This document shows, in pieces, positions 9,798-19,433 of a stretch of 60,929 bases of DNA. Below the pieces are notes generated by a model. That model worked only from the letters and a program-made list of their open reading frames with translations, ran no database searches and was not told the origin of the DNA. This DNA comes from Lachnospiraceae bacterium. Lineage in GTDB: Bacteria; Bacillota; Clostridia; Lachnospirales; Lachnospiraceae. The stretch spans positions 1 through 60,929 of the forward strand of contig JAQXGF010000013.1 of the NCBI GenBank assembly GCA_029006155.1, written 5' to 3'. Position 1 is the first letter of the stretch. Every line of letters starts with the position of its first letter. A program made the translations under genes and the position numbers.

Positions 9798-9830
9798 ATA
9801 TGCTCCCCTTTCTTCCATACAGCGATGATA

Positions 9831-11231
9831 CTAATATGCATTTTTATTTACAAATCCCTTGAACACGGTGAGAAACAGGATCTTAATGTCCAGCCCCACC
9901 GTCCAGTTCTCTATATAGTAGAGATCGCAGTCGATACGCTTCCGGATCGATGTATTTCCCCGGTAACCGTTCACCTGTGCCCATCCGGTCATCCCCGGAC
10001 GCACCTGATGCTTGACCATGTACCGCGGAATCTCCTCCCGGAACTTCTCCACGAACTGCGGGCGCTCCGGACGCGGACCGATCAGGCTCATATCTCCTTT
10101 GAGCACATTGAACAGCTGTGGCAGCTCATCAATGCTCGTCTTGCGGATAAACCTTCCGACCGGTGTGACACGCGGATCATTTTTGACCGTCCAGCCTTTC
10201 TTTTCCTCCGACTGCGTCTGTACCTCCATTGACCGGAACTTGTACATCCGGAACGGGATGTTGTGCAGTCCCACCCGCTCCTGTGTAAAGATCAGCGGGC
10301 CCGGAGACGTCAGCTTGATCAGCACTGCCGTAATCAGCATGACCGGTGAAAACAATACGATACAGATCAGGCTCCCGACAATGTCCATCGCACGCTTTAC
10401 CATCATATTAAACGTGTTTGAAAGCGGGACATGACGGATGTTGATAACCGCAAGTCCGAGCAGATCCTCCGTATATGGCTTCGTCGGAATAATCTTGCTG
10501 TAATCCGGAATAAATTTCGTATGCACACCTGCCTTCTCGCACATCGCGACGATGCGCTCCAGCTTGTAATACTCAGACAGACCGAGTGTGATCGCGATCT
10601 CATCCGGATGATTGACCTCCAGAAGCGCGCTTAAGGAATCGATCGCGCCGAGTACCCCGATACCCTTGTACTCCGTCCCTGCTGCAACCCGGTCATCGAG
10701 AATCCCCATGACCTTATAGCCCCACTGCGGATTCTGCACGATGCGGTCGATGTACTCCTCTGCCGCCCGGCTGTATCCGACTAAAATGATGTGCTTTAAA
10801 TTCAACCCGCTCTTGCGGAAGCGCATCAGGATGATCCTTACGACATTCCGCTCTACGAACAGAAAAATCACATTCAAAAGCAGGAATAATCCGATCTGCA
10901 GACGGGATACGTTTGGCAGCTGTAAAAAGAAGTACGCCGCCATCAGGGTCAGTCCGCCGATGATATTTGCCTTTACAATGTTGCTGCCCTCGAGCCTGCG
11001 TCCCTGCACGCGCTTGGGCGTGTAGAGATTACATGCGTAATAAAGCAGCAAAAAAAATGGTACGAGTACGACCAGTACCATCATATAAAATTCCGGCGGG
11101 AGGACACCGATCTCCTTGCCCTCGACGCTGCGCAGCATCAAAAACCATGCAAGGAGGTAGGAAAGAATGATCATCAATCCATCCAGCACGACCTGCAGCC
11201 GGTTAAAATATTTTTGATTGTCTTTAATCAA
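9831..11231 (-). CDS. Undecaprenyl-phosphate sugar-1-phosphate transferase (priming glycosyltransferase)
   Basis: Membrane enzyme that starts repeat-unit synthesis by loading a hexose-1-phosphate on undecaprenyl phosphate. 466 residues. The N-terminal half has four to five hydrophobic segments and a Rossmann-like CoA-binding-type part (HIILVGYSRAAEEY). The C-terminal bacterial sugar transferase domain begins at KRAMDIVGSLICIVLFSP, then KFRSM, DELPQLFNVLKGDMSLIGPRPE and RPGMTGWAQVNGYRG, all family signatures. Translation appears to start at TTG 11231 behind GAGGTG. Full two-part architecture like WbaP/CpsE; glucose or galactose is the usual substrate. Confidence 0.93.
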   Translation of the reverse strand: MIKDNQKYFNRLQVVLDGLMIILSYLLAWFLMLRSVEGKEIGVLPPEFYMMVLVVLVPFFLLLYYACNLYTPKRVQGRRLEGSNIVKANIIGGLTLMAAYFFLQLPNVSRLQIGLFLLLNVIFLFVERNVVRIILMRFRKSGLNLKHIILVGYSRAAEEYIDRIVQNPQWGYKVMGILDDRVAAGTEYKGIGVLGAIDSLSALLEVNHPDEIAITLGLSEYYKLERIVAMCEKAGVHTKFIPDYSKIIPTKPYTEDLLGLAVINIRHVPLSNTFNMMVKRAMDIVGSLICIVLFSPVMLITAVLIKLTSPGPLIFTQERVGLHNIPFRMYKFRSMEVQTQSEEKKGWTVKNDPRVTPVGRFIRKTSIDELPQLFNVLKGDMSLIGPRPERPQFVEKFREEIPRYMVKHQVRPGMTGWAQVNGYRGNTSIRKRIDCDLYYIENWTVGLDIKILFLTVFKGFVNKNAY

Positions 11232-11246
11232 AGCCGTTCACCTCGG

Positions 11247-12206
11247 TCAAAAGTCCACAGCACGCCGGATGACATTCACCCAGAGCTCCCACTGTATCCG
11301 CAGGTAACTTCCAAGATGTCCCCAGCAAAACTGCACCTTCCTGTCTCTCCGACAAAGCGCGAAGCCCTTCGCGAGCCCCGTGATGTACTCCTTTCCATAT
11401 CCCTTCTTCACAAAAAACAGCATCTTGATCAGAAAGCCCGGAATCAGAAACGGCAGGTTTAATAAAATCTGCAGAAGCGGCATATTTTTGTAAATCAGAT
11501 AAATGCTGTTCCGCGATGCATGCCGCACCTTGAATTCATTGTACACCGAACCACTTGTCGCACTCCCGACGTGCCGGACCACTGCAGCCGGGACATAACA
11601 ATTGCGCAGGCCATAAATCCTCGCCCGCCATGATACATCCACATCTTCCAAATACGCAAAATGCACTTCATCAAACACGCCGATCTTATCAAAAACGTCC
11701 CGGCGGTAAATCGCCGCACCCGCGCACGCGGAAAAGATGTCTCTCGCCCGTGCATAGCGCTCCACCGGCTTTCCTTTTGCCGGCGTGTAAGCCCAGCCGA
11801 GCGCACAGTAAAAGTCTCCGCCATTGTCCATCTTCGACGGATCTGCCATCTGCACCATACGCGAACTTCCCGCAAAGCAGTCCGGACTGGCTTCCATGGC
11901 CGCCACAAGCTGCTCCACAAACTGCGCATCGCAGATCGTATCATTATTCAAAAGAATCACGTACCGTGTGTCGCTCATGTGGATCCCCGCATTGACTGCA
12001 CCGCAAAACCCGCGGTTCTCCGAAAAGCGCTCAACCCGCACTTCCGGATAGTTCTGCTCCACATAATCCGCACTGCCGTCCTTTGACCCGTTGTCGATCA
12101 GAATCACCGAAAAATCCGTCCGGGTCTGTTGCCGCAGCGAGTCCAGACAGTCCTTCAGGTACTTCATACCGTTCAGATTCGGTATGACGACTGTTGCTAT
12201 CTGCAT
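11247..12206 (-). CDS. Family 2 glycosyltransferase
   Basis: GT-A glycosyltransferase of 319 residues. N-terminal ATVVIPNLNGMKYLKDCLDSL, donor-site VILIDNGSKDGS, ENRGFCGAVNAGI and DxD-type LLNNDT are present, and FAYLEDVDVSWRARIYGL carries the ED pair of rhamnosyltransferase-like members. The C-terminal 70 residues include one hydrophobic stretch (LQILLNLPFLIPGFLI) that may lie on the membrane face. ATG 12206 follows AAGGGATAAGAG. Tightly packed between two other cluster genes. Acts in the cytosol on the lipid-linked intermediate; the sugar is not known. Confidence 0.88.
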   Translation of the reverse strand: MQIATVVIPNLNGMKYLKDCLDSLRQQTRTDFSVILIDNGSKDGSADYVEQNYPEVRVERFSENRGFCGAVNAGIHMSDTRYVILLNNDTICDAQFVEQLVAAMEASPDCFAGSSRMVQMADPSKMDNGGDFYCALGWAYTPAKGKPVERYARARDIFSACAGAAIYRRDVFDKIGVFDEVHFAYLEDVDVSWRARIYGLRNCYVPAAVVRHVGSATSGSVYNEFKVRHASRNSIYLIYKNMPLLQILLNLPFLIPGFLIKMLFFVKKGYGKEYITGLAKGFALCRRDRKVQFCWGHLGSYLRIQWELWVNVIRRAVDF

Positions 12207-12212
12207 GATCTC

Positions 12213-14039
12213 TTATCCCTTCAGAGAATAATTCCACTTTTTCAAAGAGAGATTCCGGTTATAATAAGGATCTCCGTTTTTGAGCACAGAAATCCATCGG
12301 GTACGCATATATTCGATTTCCGACTGGAATCTGCGCACCTTCTCCGGTGTATCCTCCGCGCCGCGCGACTTTGACTCATAATGGTACAGCTCCGCATACG
12401 GATCGTACACAACAAGATACCCAAGCTCCCGCGCACGCAGACAGAAATCTACATCATTGAATGCCACCGCCAGCTGCTCCGTAAAGCCGCCCAGCTGCTC
12501 AAAAAGTGACCGGCGAACCATCATACACGCAGCCGTCACAGCACTCAAGTCCTGCTGCAACGCCTCCCGGTGCATATATCCGGTATGGGTGCGCTTCTGG
12601 CCGACAAACACGCTGCCGGCGATCCCGCCGATCCCGATGATGATCCCTGCATGCTGGATCGTATCATCCGGATAGTACAGTCTGGCTCCCACGATCCCGG
12701 TACCAGAGCGCTGACAATGCCCGAGCAGCTCCTCGATCCAGTCTGCACTGATGATCTCCATATCATTGTTCAGACAGATGAGGTACTCTCCCTTTGCATA
12801 AGCCGCGCCGAAGTTGTTGATCGCCGAGTAATTAAATTCTCTGTCCCAATATACAACATGAACGCCGTTTCGTCCATCTATTTCTTTATAATAATCAAAG
12901 ATTTCCGCCGTTTTGCTGTTATTCTCCACGACGATGACCTCAAAATTCCGGTAAGTACTCTTCGTCTGAATCGATTCGAGACACTTTTTCAGGGTATCTT
13001 TTTCATCCTTATTCGGTATGATGATCGAGACGAGCGGCTCACCTTCCACCGCATAACGCACCCGGTAAAAGCCGAAATCCTTCTTCCGCTCGACCGTCCC
13101 GGTAAGGCCGACACGCTTCAAATGCGCCTCAATCGCCCTTGCTCCCGCATCATAGGCATACTGCTTGCTGATCGGATTGTCTGCCGTCGACTGTGCATGC
13201 GTCCGCCAGTGATAAAGGACCTTCGGAATATGGGAAATCCCTTTTGCCTGTTCCGTGCAGCGCAGAATAAAATCATAGTCCTGAGCACCGTCGTACTGAC
13301 GGTCAAATCCCCCTGCCCTATCAAGAAGTCCTCTGGATACGACCAGAAAATGGCAGATGTAATTGTTGCTCCGCAGCAGATCCGGGTCAAAATCCGGCTT
13401 CAGGTTCGGCTGAAAATATTCGCTCCCGTCGCCGGAAATCTTATCCTCATCGGTGTAGAGCAGTTCCGGCAGCGGCTGCTTCTTCCGCCGCGCTTCCTCC
13501 AGCGTGCACATCACCTGAAACAGCGCGTCCGGTTCGAGCAGATCATCGTGGTCGAGCAGCCCGACATATTCTCCGGTCGCCATCGCAAGTGCCGCGTTCG
13601 TATTCCCCGCAATGCCCGCATTTTCGTTGAGTTGCTTCACACAAATGCGTGGATCTGCCGCCGCATACTCCTGTAAAATTCTGCCAAGCTGCGCATCTTC
13701 CGGACTGCCATTTACCAGACAGAGCTCCCAGTGCGGATACGTCTGCGCCTGCACCGATGCGATCATCTCACGCAGATAACGCTCCGGTGTCTTATAAAGC
13801 GGAACTGCAATGCTGAATGTGACCGGATCGGCAAATTTGCGCGCCCGCTGTCCCCGCAGCTCCTCTTCACTTGCCCGATGCTGTGCAAACCACGGACCAT
13901 ACGGCACCTCCTCCGGCTCCAGCCGGTCTGACAGACGCACAAAGAATTCCTTCACACCAAAATGTTTCAGATAGCGCAGCCCTTTTTGTATATTGTAAGG
14001 ATTCAGTTTTTTCAGAAAATTGGTCGCTTTATTCGCCAT
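12213..14039 (-). CDS. Two-domain family 2 glycosyltransferase
   Basis: 608 residues with two tandem GT-A domains. Domain 1 begins near residue 72 (FSIAVPLYKTPERYL) with LLDHDDLLEPDAL as its DxD site; domain 2 begins near 338 (LVSIIIPNKDEKDTLKK) with ICLNNDMEII and AFNDVDFCLRARELGY. It resembles RfbC-like O-antigen enzymes. It lacks the N-terminal beta domains of its two larger relatives in this cluster. Its start overlaps the transaminase stop by 11 bases, so translation is probably coupled. The two domains probably add two linkages or sugars to the repeat unit; specificity unknown. Confidence 0.88.
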   Translation of the reverse strand: MANKATNFLKKLNPYNIQKGLRYLKHFGVKEFFVRLSDRLEPEEVPYGPWFAQHRASEEELRGQRARKFADPVTFSIAVPLYKTPERYLREMIASVQAQTYPHWELCLVNGSPEDAQLGRILQEYAAADPRICVKQLNENAGIAGNTNAALAMATGEYVGLLDHDDLLEPDALFQVMCTLEEARRKKQPLPELLYTDEDKISGDGSEYFQPNLKPDFDPDLLRSNNYICHFLVVSRGLLDRAGGFDRQYDGAQDYDFILRCTEQAKGISHIPKVLYHWRTHAQSTADNPISKQYAYDAGARAIEAHLKRVGLTGTVERKKDFGFYRVRYAVEGEPLVSIIIPNKDEKDTLKKCLESIQTKSTYRNFEVIVVENNSKTAEIFDYYKEIDGRNGVHVVYWDREFNYSAINNFGAAYAKGEYLICLNNDMEIISADWIEELLGHCQRSGTGIVGARLYYPDDTIQHAGIIIGIGGIAGSVFVGQKRTHTGYMHREALQQDLSAVTAACMMVRRSLFEQLGGFTEQLAVAFNDVDFCLRARELGYLVVYDPYAELYHYESKSRGAEDTPEKVRRFQSEIEYMRTRWISVLKNGDPYYNRNLSLKKWNYSLKG

Positions 14040-15159
14040 AATACTCCAGCAGGCAGTCTGTCACATACTTCACATCGTCCATCGACAGGCTGTAATACAT
14101 CGGAAGGCGCATCAGCCGCTCGCTCTCCTTCGTCGTATACACGTCCTCCCCGTGGAATATTCCGTACTGCTTCCCGGCAGGTGCGTTATGCAGCGGGATA
14201 TAGTGGAAGACGCACTGAACCCCTTTTTCCTTCATATAGCGGATGAGATCGCTCCGCGTCTCGAGATCCTTTACACGGACAAAGAACATATGCCCGTTAT
14301 GTACGGCATAATCCGGGACATACGGACGCGCCAGATACCCCTTTTCCTCAAGAACCGCCAGATGCTCATAGTAATAGTCAAAAATCTGGCGCCGCTTTTC
14401 ATTGATCTTATCCATCTCGAGCAGCTGCGCATACAGATAAGCCGCATTCATATCGCTCGGAAGATAGGAGGAACCATAGCTGACCCACGTATATTTGTCG
14501 ATCTGGCCACGGAAAAATTTGCTCCGGTTCGTTCCCTTTTCACGCAGGATCTCCGCACGCTCCAGGTAAGCATCATCCTGAAACAGCAGCGCGCCGCCCT
14601 CTCCCATCGTATAGTTCTTCGTCTCATGGAAACTGTAGCAGCCGAAATCTCCGATCGTGCCAAGCGCACGCCCCTTATACCACGCATTGACACCCTGTGC
14701 CGCGTCCTCCACGACCTTCAGGTTGTACTTTTTTGCAATCGCCATGATCGTGTCCATCTCACAGGCGACACCGGCATAGTGCACCGGCACGATGACCTTC
14801 GTCCGCTCCGTGATCGCCGCCTCGATCTTCGTCTCATCGATGTTCATCGTCTCCGGATGGACATCGACAAATACGATCTTTGCCCCCTGCAGCACAAAGG
14901 CATCCGCTGTGGATACGAACGTATAAGCTGGCATAATGACCTCATCCCCCGGCTTCAGATCGCAGAGAAATGCTGCCATCTCCAGGGCATGTGTACAGGA
15001 AGTCGTCAAAAGGACATGCTTTGCCCCGAACCGTTCCTCCATCAGCCGTGAACATTTTTTCGTGAACGGGCCATCGCCGCACAGCTTTGCGTTGGCGATC
15101 GCTTCCTGCATATACCCGACCTCCGTCCCGAGGTATGGGGCTCTGTTAAAATCAATCAT
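14029..15159 (-). CDS. dTDP-4-amino-4,6-dideoxy sugar transaminase (WecE/DegT type)
   Basis: PLP-dependent sugar aminotransferase of the DegT/DnrJ/EryC1 family, 376 residues, full length. Near-signature features of the WecE group: FNRAPYLGTEVGYMQEAI, PLP-phosphate site TTSCTHALEMAA, EDAAQGVNAWYKGRALG, and the Schiff-base lysine in SFHETKNYTMGEGGALL. It converts a dTDP-4-keto-6-deoxyhexose to the 4-amino sugar, so the exported polymer should carry an amino-deoxy sugar. No dTDP-rhamnose or dTDP-glucose genes lie in the window, so its substrate must be made elsewhere. Confidence 0.92.
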   Translation of the reverse strand: MIDFNRAPYLGTEVGYMQEAIANAKLCGDGPFTKKCSRLMEERFGAKHVLLTTSCTHALEMAAFLCDLKPGDEVIMPAYTFVSTADAFVLQGAKIVFVDVHPETMNIDETKIEAAITERTKVIVPVHYAGVACEMDTIMAIAKKYNLKVVEDAAQGVNAWYKGRALGTIGDFGCYSFHETKNYTMGEGGALLFQDDAYLERAEILREKGTNRSKFFRGQIDKYTWVSYGSSYLPSDMNAAYLYAQLLEMDKINEKRRQIFDYYYEHLAVLEEKGYLARPYVPDYAVHNGHMFFVRVKDLETRSDLIRYMKEKGVQCVFHYIPLHNAPAGKQYGIFHGEDVYTTKESERLMRLPMYYSLSMDDVKYVTDCLLEYYGE

Positions 15160-15188
15160 CTTATCTCCTCCTCAACCGTACTTTCTCA

Positions 15189-16898
15189 TCATCCCGGAAT
15201 CAACAGCTGCAACAGCTTCACGACGGGGCCGATATTCGACAGCCACGGGAAACGCAGACCGGAAAGAAACGAAAGTGACTCACACCACGCCGGAATATAC
15301 ACCGAAAGAAACGCACTGACCCACACATGCACGACCGCATACAGAAGCGGCAGCATCAGAAGCGGAACCATCCACTTCCGGAAGCACAGGGTCAGGACAC
15401 GCTCGGTCCCGGCTGCGGTAAAATACATCACAGGGATGATAAACGTCATAATGTACCGTCCCTGCGGCTGAAAATCGTCGGTGTACGAATACACTAACGA
15501 CAGCAATACTGGTATTATGATACAGCAAACAAGCGAAAACTGCAATATGAAGAAATTCGCAGGTGCAAGCGCCTGATTTTCTACCGTAAATGCCGGTCGG
15601 TCTGATCCGCTGACCGTTGCAAGACCTCTGCGGTATTTTTCGACCAGCGGGCGCTCCTTTTTCCGCTCCAGAAGCACTCCGACACCCCAGAGCCCAGCCA
15701 GCCCGATATGCACCAGGATTCCCAGAATCCCAAGGATGAACAGCTTTTTGTGAATCTCATAAATGTCCAGTCCGAGCGGATACTCAAAAAATCCGAAATA
15801 GCCGATCGTACTGCGGTAGGTCGTCGTCACCCACTCCATGCCGCCGTCGACTTCTTTTTTCAGCATTTCTTCCAGAGACTTGCCCTGCTCCTTCACGGAC
15901 TTTTTCACAGAAGGCTTGTACTCCTCCTGTGCATATTTCTCTCCATATTTGGCCGGGGTCGACAGCCCCAGAAAATCTCCGTCATAGAGCACCGCACAGC
16001 GGATGAACCACCAGCCACACAGCAAAAAGACGATCCCGGTGATGAACAGCCCGCGTTTTAAAATCACGATCACGCAGTCCTTTGCGCCGCGCTTCCCGTA
16101 AAATACAATCAGCGAACCGGCAAAGAGCACGACCGACATCAGCGCAAAGCCATACGCATTAAAATAGGATAACGCACAGCAGGATACGCCGATGGCCAGT
16201 CCGGTACAGCTTCCCCGATCCCATTTTCGCTCCATCCCGACGAGCCAGTAATTCAAAATCATCGCGGTGGAAAATAATGCAATTCCATCGGTATTGACGT
16301 ATACAAATAAATAGAGCAGCTGCGGCAGAAGCGCCAGCAGCGCCACAAAATACACCCGGAAGATGCCGCGGCGGAACAGCCGGCGCGAGATCTGCAGCAC
16401 GTACCAGTAAAAGCCCATGCCGAGCAGCACATTGATGAATCTGGCTGCCATCAAAAGTGCATGCTCTGAAGAATGGAACACAGAAACAAGCTTCATCAGA
16501 TAGCCGCCGAAAATGTACGGCAGGATCGGATGGAATCCATAGGAAATCCCCCACAGCTTATTGCGGATCTCCGGATCCCCGCCATGTGGCAGCGTCCCGT
16601 GCCGGTAAATGTACTGCGGAATCAGATAGCGCATCTCCTCGTCCGGACCGCCGTTCAATGGGAGGATCCACGCAAGGAAAAAGAGCAGCGCCCCCATCAC
16701 GAAGATAAACGCCAGATCGAAGCGGTGCGCATTGGCAAACCGGAGAAATCGCTGTCCGTCCCTCGCTTTTTGCGCCTGCGATTCTGTAGTCGCTATCTCC
16801 GTCCCGGCTTCTCTTTCGTCCTGCTCCGTCCTGGCATCCTCCCAGATCACATCACAGAGCCGGTTCCATTTTTTTTGTAATGAAGCTGCTGCACTCAT
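15189..16898 (-). CDS. DUF2142-type polytopic membrane protein
   Basis: 569 residues, about ten to twelve hydrophobic segments. After a cytosolic N-terminus of about 65 residues comes a first membrane segment (FIFVMGALLFFLAWILPL) followed at once by NGGPDEEMRYLIPQYIYRHG, the acidic first-loop pattern (PDE) of DUF2142 and related GT-C-like enzymes. An extracytoplasmic loop is seen near residues 300-360. ATG 16898 follows AGAGGAGAAATT. Family members sit in surface polysaccharide clusters and are thought to be GT-C glycosyltransferases acting outside the membrane with polyprenyl donors; that role is inferred here. Confidence 0.82.
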   Translation of the reverse strand: MSAAASLQKKWNRLCDVIWEDARTEQDEREAGTEIATTESQAQKARDGQRFLRFANAHRFDLAFIFVMGALLFFLAWILPLNGGPDEEMRYLIPQYIYRHGTLPHGGDPEIRNKLWGISYGFHPILPYIFGGYLMKLVSVFHSSEHALLMAARFINVLLGMGFYWYVLQISRRLFRRGIFRVYFVALLALLPQLLYLFVYVNTDGIALFSTAMILNYWLVGMERKWDRGSCTGLAIGVSCCALSYFNAYGFALMSVVLFAGSLIVFYGKRGAKDCVIVILKRGLFITGIVFLLCGWWFIRCAVLYDGDFLGLSTPAKYGEKYAQEEYKPSVKKSVKEQGKSLEEMLKKEVDGGMEWVTTTYRSTIGYFGFFEYPLGLDIYEIHKKLFILGILGILVHIGLAGLWGVGVLLERKKERPLVEKYRRGLATVSGSDRPAFTVENQALAPANFFILQFSLVCCIIIPVLLSLVYSYTDDFQPQGRYIMTFIIPVMYFTAAGTERVLTLCFRKWMVPLLMLPLLYAVVHVWVSAFLSVYIPAWCESLSFLSGLRFPWLSNIGPVVKLLQLLIPG

Positions 16899-16937
16899 AA
16901 TTTCTCCTCTGATTTTCATCTTTTTGTTTTCTTTTTC

Positions 16938-19433
16938 TTATAACCGCAACGAAAAGTCCGCCTTATCAAGCGACAGATTCGGATTGTAATACGGATCTCC
17001 CGCCTTGATCTCCTCACCCCAGCGCGCGAGGAACTGCGCGATCTCACCGTTGAAGCGCTCGATCTTTTCCTGCGTGTTCTCCAGCCCGCGCGATTTGGAC
17101 TCAAAGTGGTACAGCTCCGCCTTTGGATTATAAACTACGAGATACCCTGCTTCGCGCACCTTCATGCAGAAATCGATGTCATTAAAGGCCACGCGCAGGT
17201 CTTCCGACATCCCGCCGACATCCCGGTAAACGGATGCCTTCACCATCAGGCAGGCCGCCGTGACCGCGCTGTAGTCCTGCTGGCAGATGATCCGTGAGAA
17301 ATAGCCGTTATCTCCGCGCTTTTCCCCGATAAATGCATGTCCTGCGATGCCGCCGAAGCCGAGCACCACGCCTGCATGCTGAATCGTATCATCTCCATAA
17401 TAGAGCAGCGCGCCGGTGATTCCGACCTCCGGCCTCTGGCACGGCCCGAGCAGCTGCCGCAGGCAATCGCCGTGAATCATCTCCGTGTCATTATTCAAAA
17501 GCAACAGGTAGTCGCCTTTCGCGTGCGCTGCGCCGAAGTTGTTGATCGCAGAAAAATTGAAGCCGCCCTCGTAGTGTAGCACGTGGATCCTTGCATCCTG
17601 CTTTTCCAGCTCCTCATATCCGGCAAACGTCTCCGGCTCCGTGCTGTTGTTCTCAAGAATCAGAATCTCATACTTTTCATAATCCGACTGCTCTGTAATC
17701 GAGCGGATACAGGTCTGCAGATCCGAAAGATGGTCTTTATTCGGGATCAGAATGGAGATCAGCGGATCTCCCACGACCGCAAATTCCGTCTCATAGAGCC
17801 CCGGATATGCGCCCTCCTTCACCGTCGCCGCGATGTTCAGCCGGTCATAATGTGCCTGAACCGCCCGGCGTCCCGCTTCAAATGCATACCGTTTGCTCTC
17901 CGGATTCTCTGCCGTAGAGTCCTGATGGCTCCTCCAGTGATACAGAATCTTCGGAATGTGCCGGATCTGTCCCGGCGTCGTCTGCTCCGTACAGCGCAGC
18001 ACGAAGTCATAGTCCTGCGCGCCGTCATACGCCGCATCGAGATACCCCGTGCGCTGCTGCAGATCTGCCTTTACAACGACCAGATGGCAGAAATAGTTCA
18101 TACTGCAGAGCAGATCCGGATTATAATCAGACTTAAAATGTGGCTCAAAATAGCGGTGTCCCGCACCATCTACTTTGTCCTCGTCGCTGTAGATCAGCTC
18201 AGTATCCGGATGATCATTCAACACCCGCACGCATTCATAGAGCGCATCCGGCGAAAAGAGATCGTCGTGATCGCCAAACGCGATGAAATCCCCGGTCACT
18301 GCCCAGAGCGCCGCATTTGTATTCTCAGAAATGTGAAGCTGCTGATTGTTGTGCAGCGCCCGGATCACACCCGGATGTCCGCTCTCCTCCTGCTCCTGAA
18401 CGAGCCGGTCTAAAAGGGCCGTCAGCGGAGAATCCTCTCCGCTTCCGTCGGAGAGAATCAGCTCCCAGTGCGGGTACGTCTGTGCCTGTACCGACTGCAC
18501 GAGTGCACGCAAAAACCGCTCCGGCGTGCAATACAGCGGCACGACGATGCTGATCGTCGGATTCCAGGCAAACGTTGTCTTTCGCTGCTGTTCCAGCTCG
18601 GAAGCCTTGACACCGTATTTTCTGCGCCAGCGTTCATAGCTGATCGAATCCACACCGAGCACGACGTCCTCCACACGCTTTACAAACTGCCGAAAACCCT
18701 TCCGCTTCAGATAATTGACGCTCTTTTTGCAGATCACAGAGAGCCCTTCCTTTCCGGAAAGCATTTTCTTGCAGTTCAGCGGGTAGAGTGCCTTCTTGCC
18801 ACCGCCCTTGATCGCCAGCCGCAGATAGTTGTCCTGTGGCTTTGCGAACGTCAGCTCGAAGGCATGGGTATCCGAAAGCGCCGCCTCCGGAAATTCACCG
18901 AGAATATCGATCCGCGTCCCTTCCGTATATTCCGCCTCGATCGGATGTCCGGCATGGTCCAGCAGTGCCATCTGTACCTTGTCCACGCCCATGTACCAGC
19001 CACGCAGCTGATACCGGCCATCCGGCAACGCCGTCAGCTTTTCTACCCAGGACATCAGGTGCCGGTAGATCCGCAGCAGTTCGGAGGAAGAGGCATGATA
19101 AATACAACGTCTGCCATCTGCCGTCTTATGATAGACCTTCACAGCCGGAAATGCCGGCGCTTTCTTTCCATCTTCTTCGTCCTGATTGGCTGTACCGGTC
19201 AGCGGCACACGGATAAAATATTCCGCCATGACATTTGTCTTATAGCGGAGGTATTTTTTCGTCACCTCCACGCCACGCTGTACCTGTACGTCGATGGCTG
19301 CCGGCGCCCCGTTCTGCTCTGCCTCGAACTGCTCCGCCCCCTCGGTATCTTCCTCAAACCACCCCTGAATCACAAGGGTATCCGGCTGCTTCACATCAAA
19401 TCGAATCCGCTCCCGGTTAAATTTTGTATTCAT
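16938..19433 (-). CDS. Large family 2 glycosyltransferase, two beta domains plus two GT-A domains
   Basis: 831 residues from ATG 19433 (GGAGGGAGTTTTC upstream; its ATG overlaps the TGA of the preceding gene as ATGA). Residues about 5-105 and 130-240 look like two copies of a beta-rich domain, marked by LVIQGWFEED and YQLRGWYMGVD. Two GT-A domains follow: ISIVVPLYCTPERFLRAL with FGDHDDLFSPDAL, then LISILIPNKDHLSDLQ with LLLLNNDTEMI and AFNDIDFCMKVREAGY. It is closely related along its length to the 736- and 608-codon neighbours, so the three are probably paralogues. It likely builds part of the repeat unit; sugars unknown. Confidence 0.88.
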   Translation of the reverse strand: MNTKFNRERIRFDVKQPDTLVIQGWFEEDTEGAEQFEAEQNGAPAAIDVQVQRGVEVTKKYLRYKTNVMAEYFIRVPLTGTANQDEEDGKKAPAFPAVKVYHKTADGRRCIYHASSSELLRIYRHLMSWVEKLTALPDGRYQLRGWYMGVDKVQMALLDHAGHPIEAEYTEGTRIDILGEFPEAALSDTHAFELTFAKPQDNYLRLAIKGGGKKALYPLNCKKMLSGKEGLSVICKKSVNYLKRKGFRQFVKRVEDVVLGVDSISYERWRRKYGVKASELEQQRKTTFAWNPTISIVVPLYCTPERFLRALVQSVQAQTYPHWELILSDGSGEDSPLTALLDRLVQEQEESGHPGVIRALHNNQQLHISENTNAALWAVTGDFIAFGDHDDLFSPDALYECVRVLNDHPDTELIYSDEDKVDGAGHRYFEPHFKSDYNPDLLCSMNYFCHLVVVKADLQQRTGYLDAAYDGAQDYDFVLRCTEQTTPGQIRHIPKILYHWRSHQDSTAENPESKRYAFEAGRRAVQAHYDRLNIAATVKEGAYPGLYETEFAVVGDPLISILIPNKDHLSDLQTCIRSITEQSDYEKYEILILENNSTEPETFAGYEELEKQDARIHVLHYEGGFNFSAINNFGAAHAKGDYLLLLNNDTEMIHGDCLRQLLGPCQRPEVGITGALLYYGDDTIQHAGVVLGFGGIAGHAFIGEKRGDNGYFSRIICQQDYSAVTAACLMVKASVYRDVGGMSEDLRVAFNDIDFCMKVREAGYLVVYNPKAELYHFESKSRGLENTQEKIERFNGEIAQFLARWGEEIKAGDPYYNPNLSLDKADFSLRL

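Noticed and set aside
8799..10232. Long plus-strand open frame (477 codons) opposite the LCP gene
   Set aside because: It is antisense to two well-supported genes, has low-complexity leucine/isoleucine runs mirrored from the repeats and no family match.
12570..13676. Plus-strand 368-codon frame opposite the 608-residue glycosyltransferase
   Set aside because: Shadow frame; no ribosome binding site or domain.
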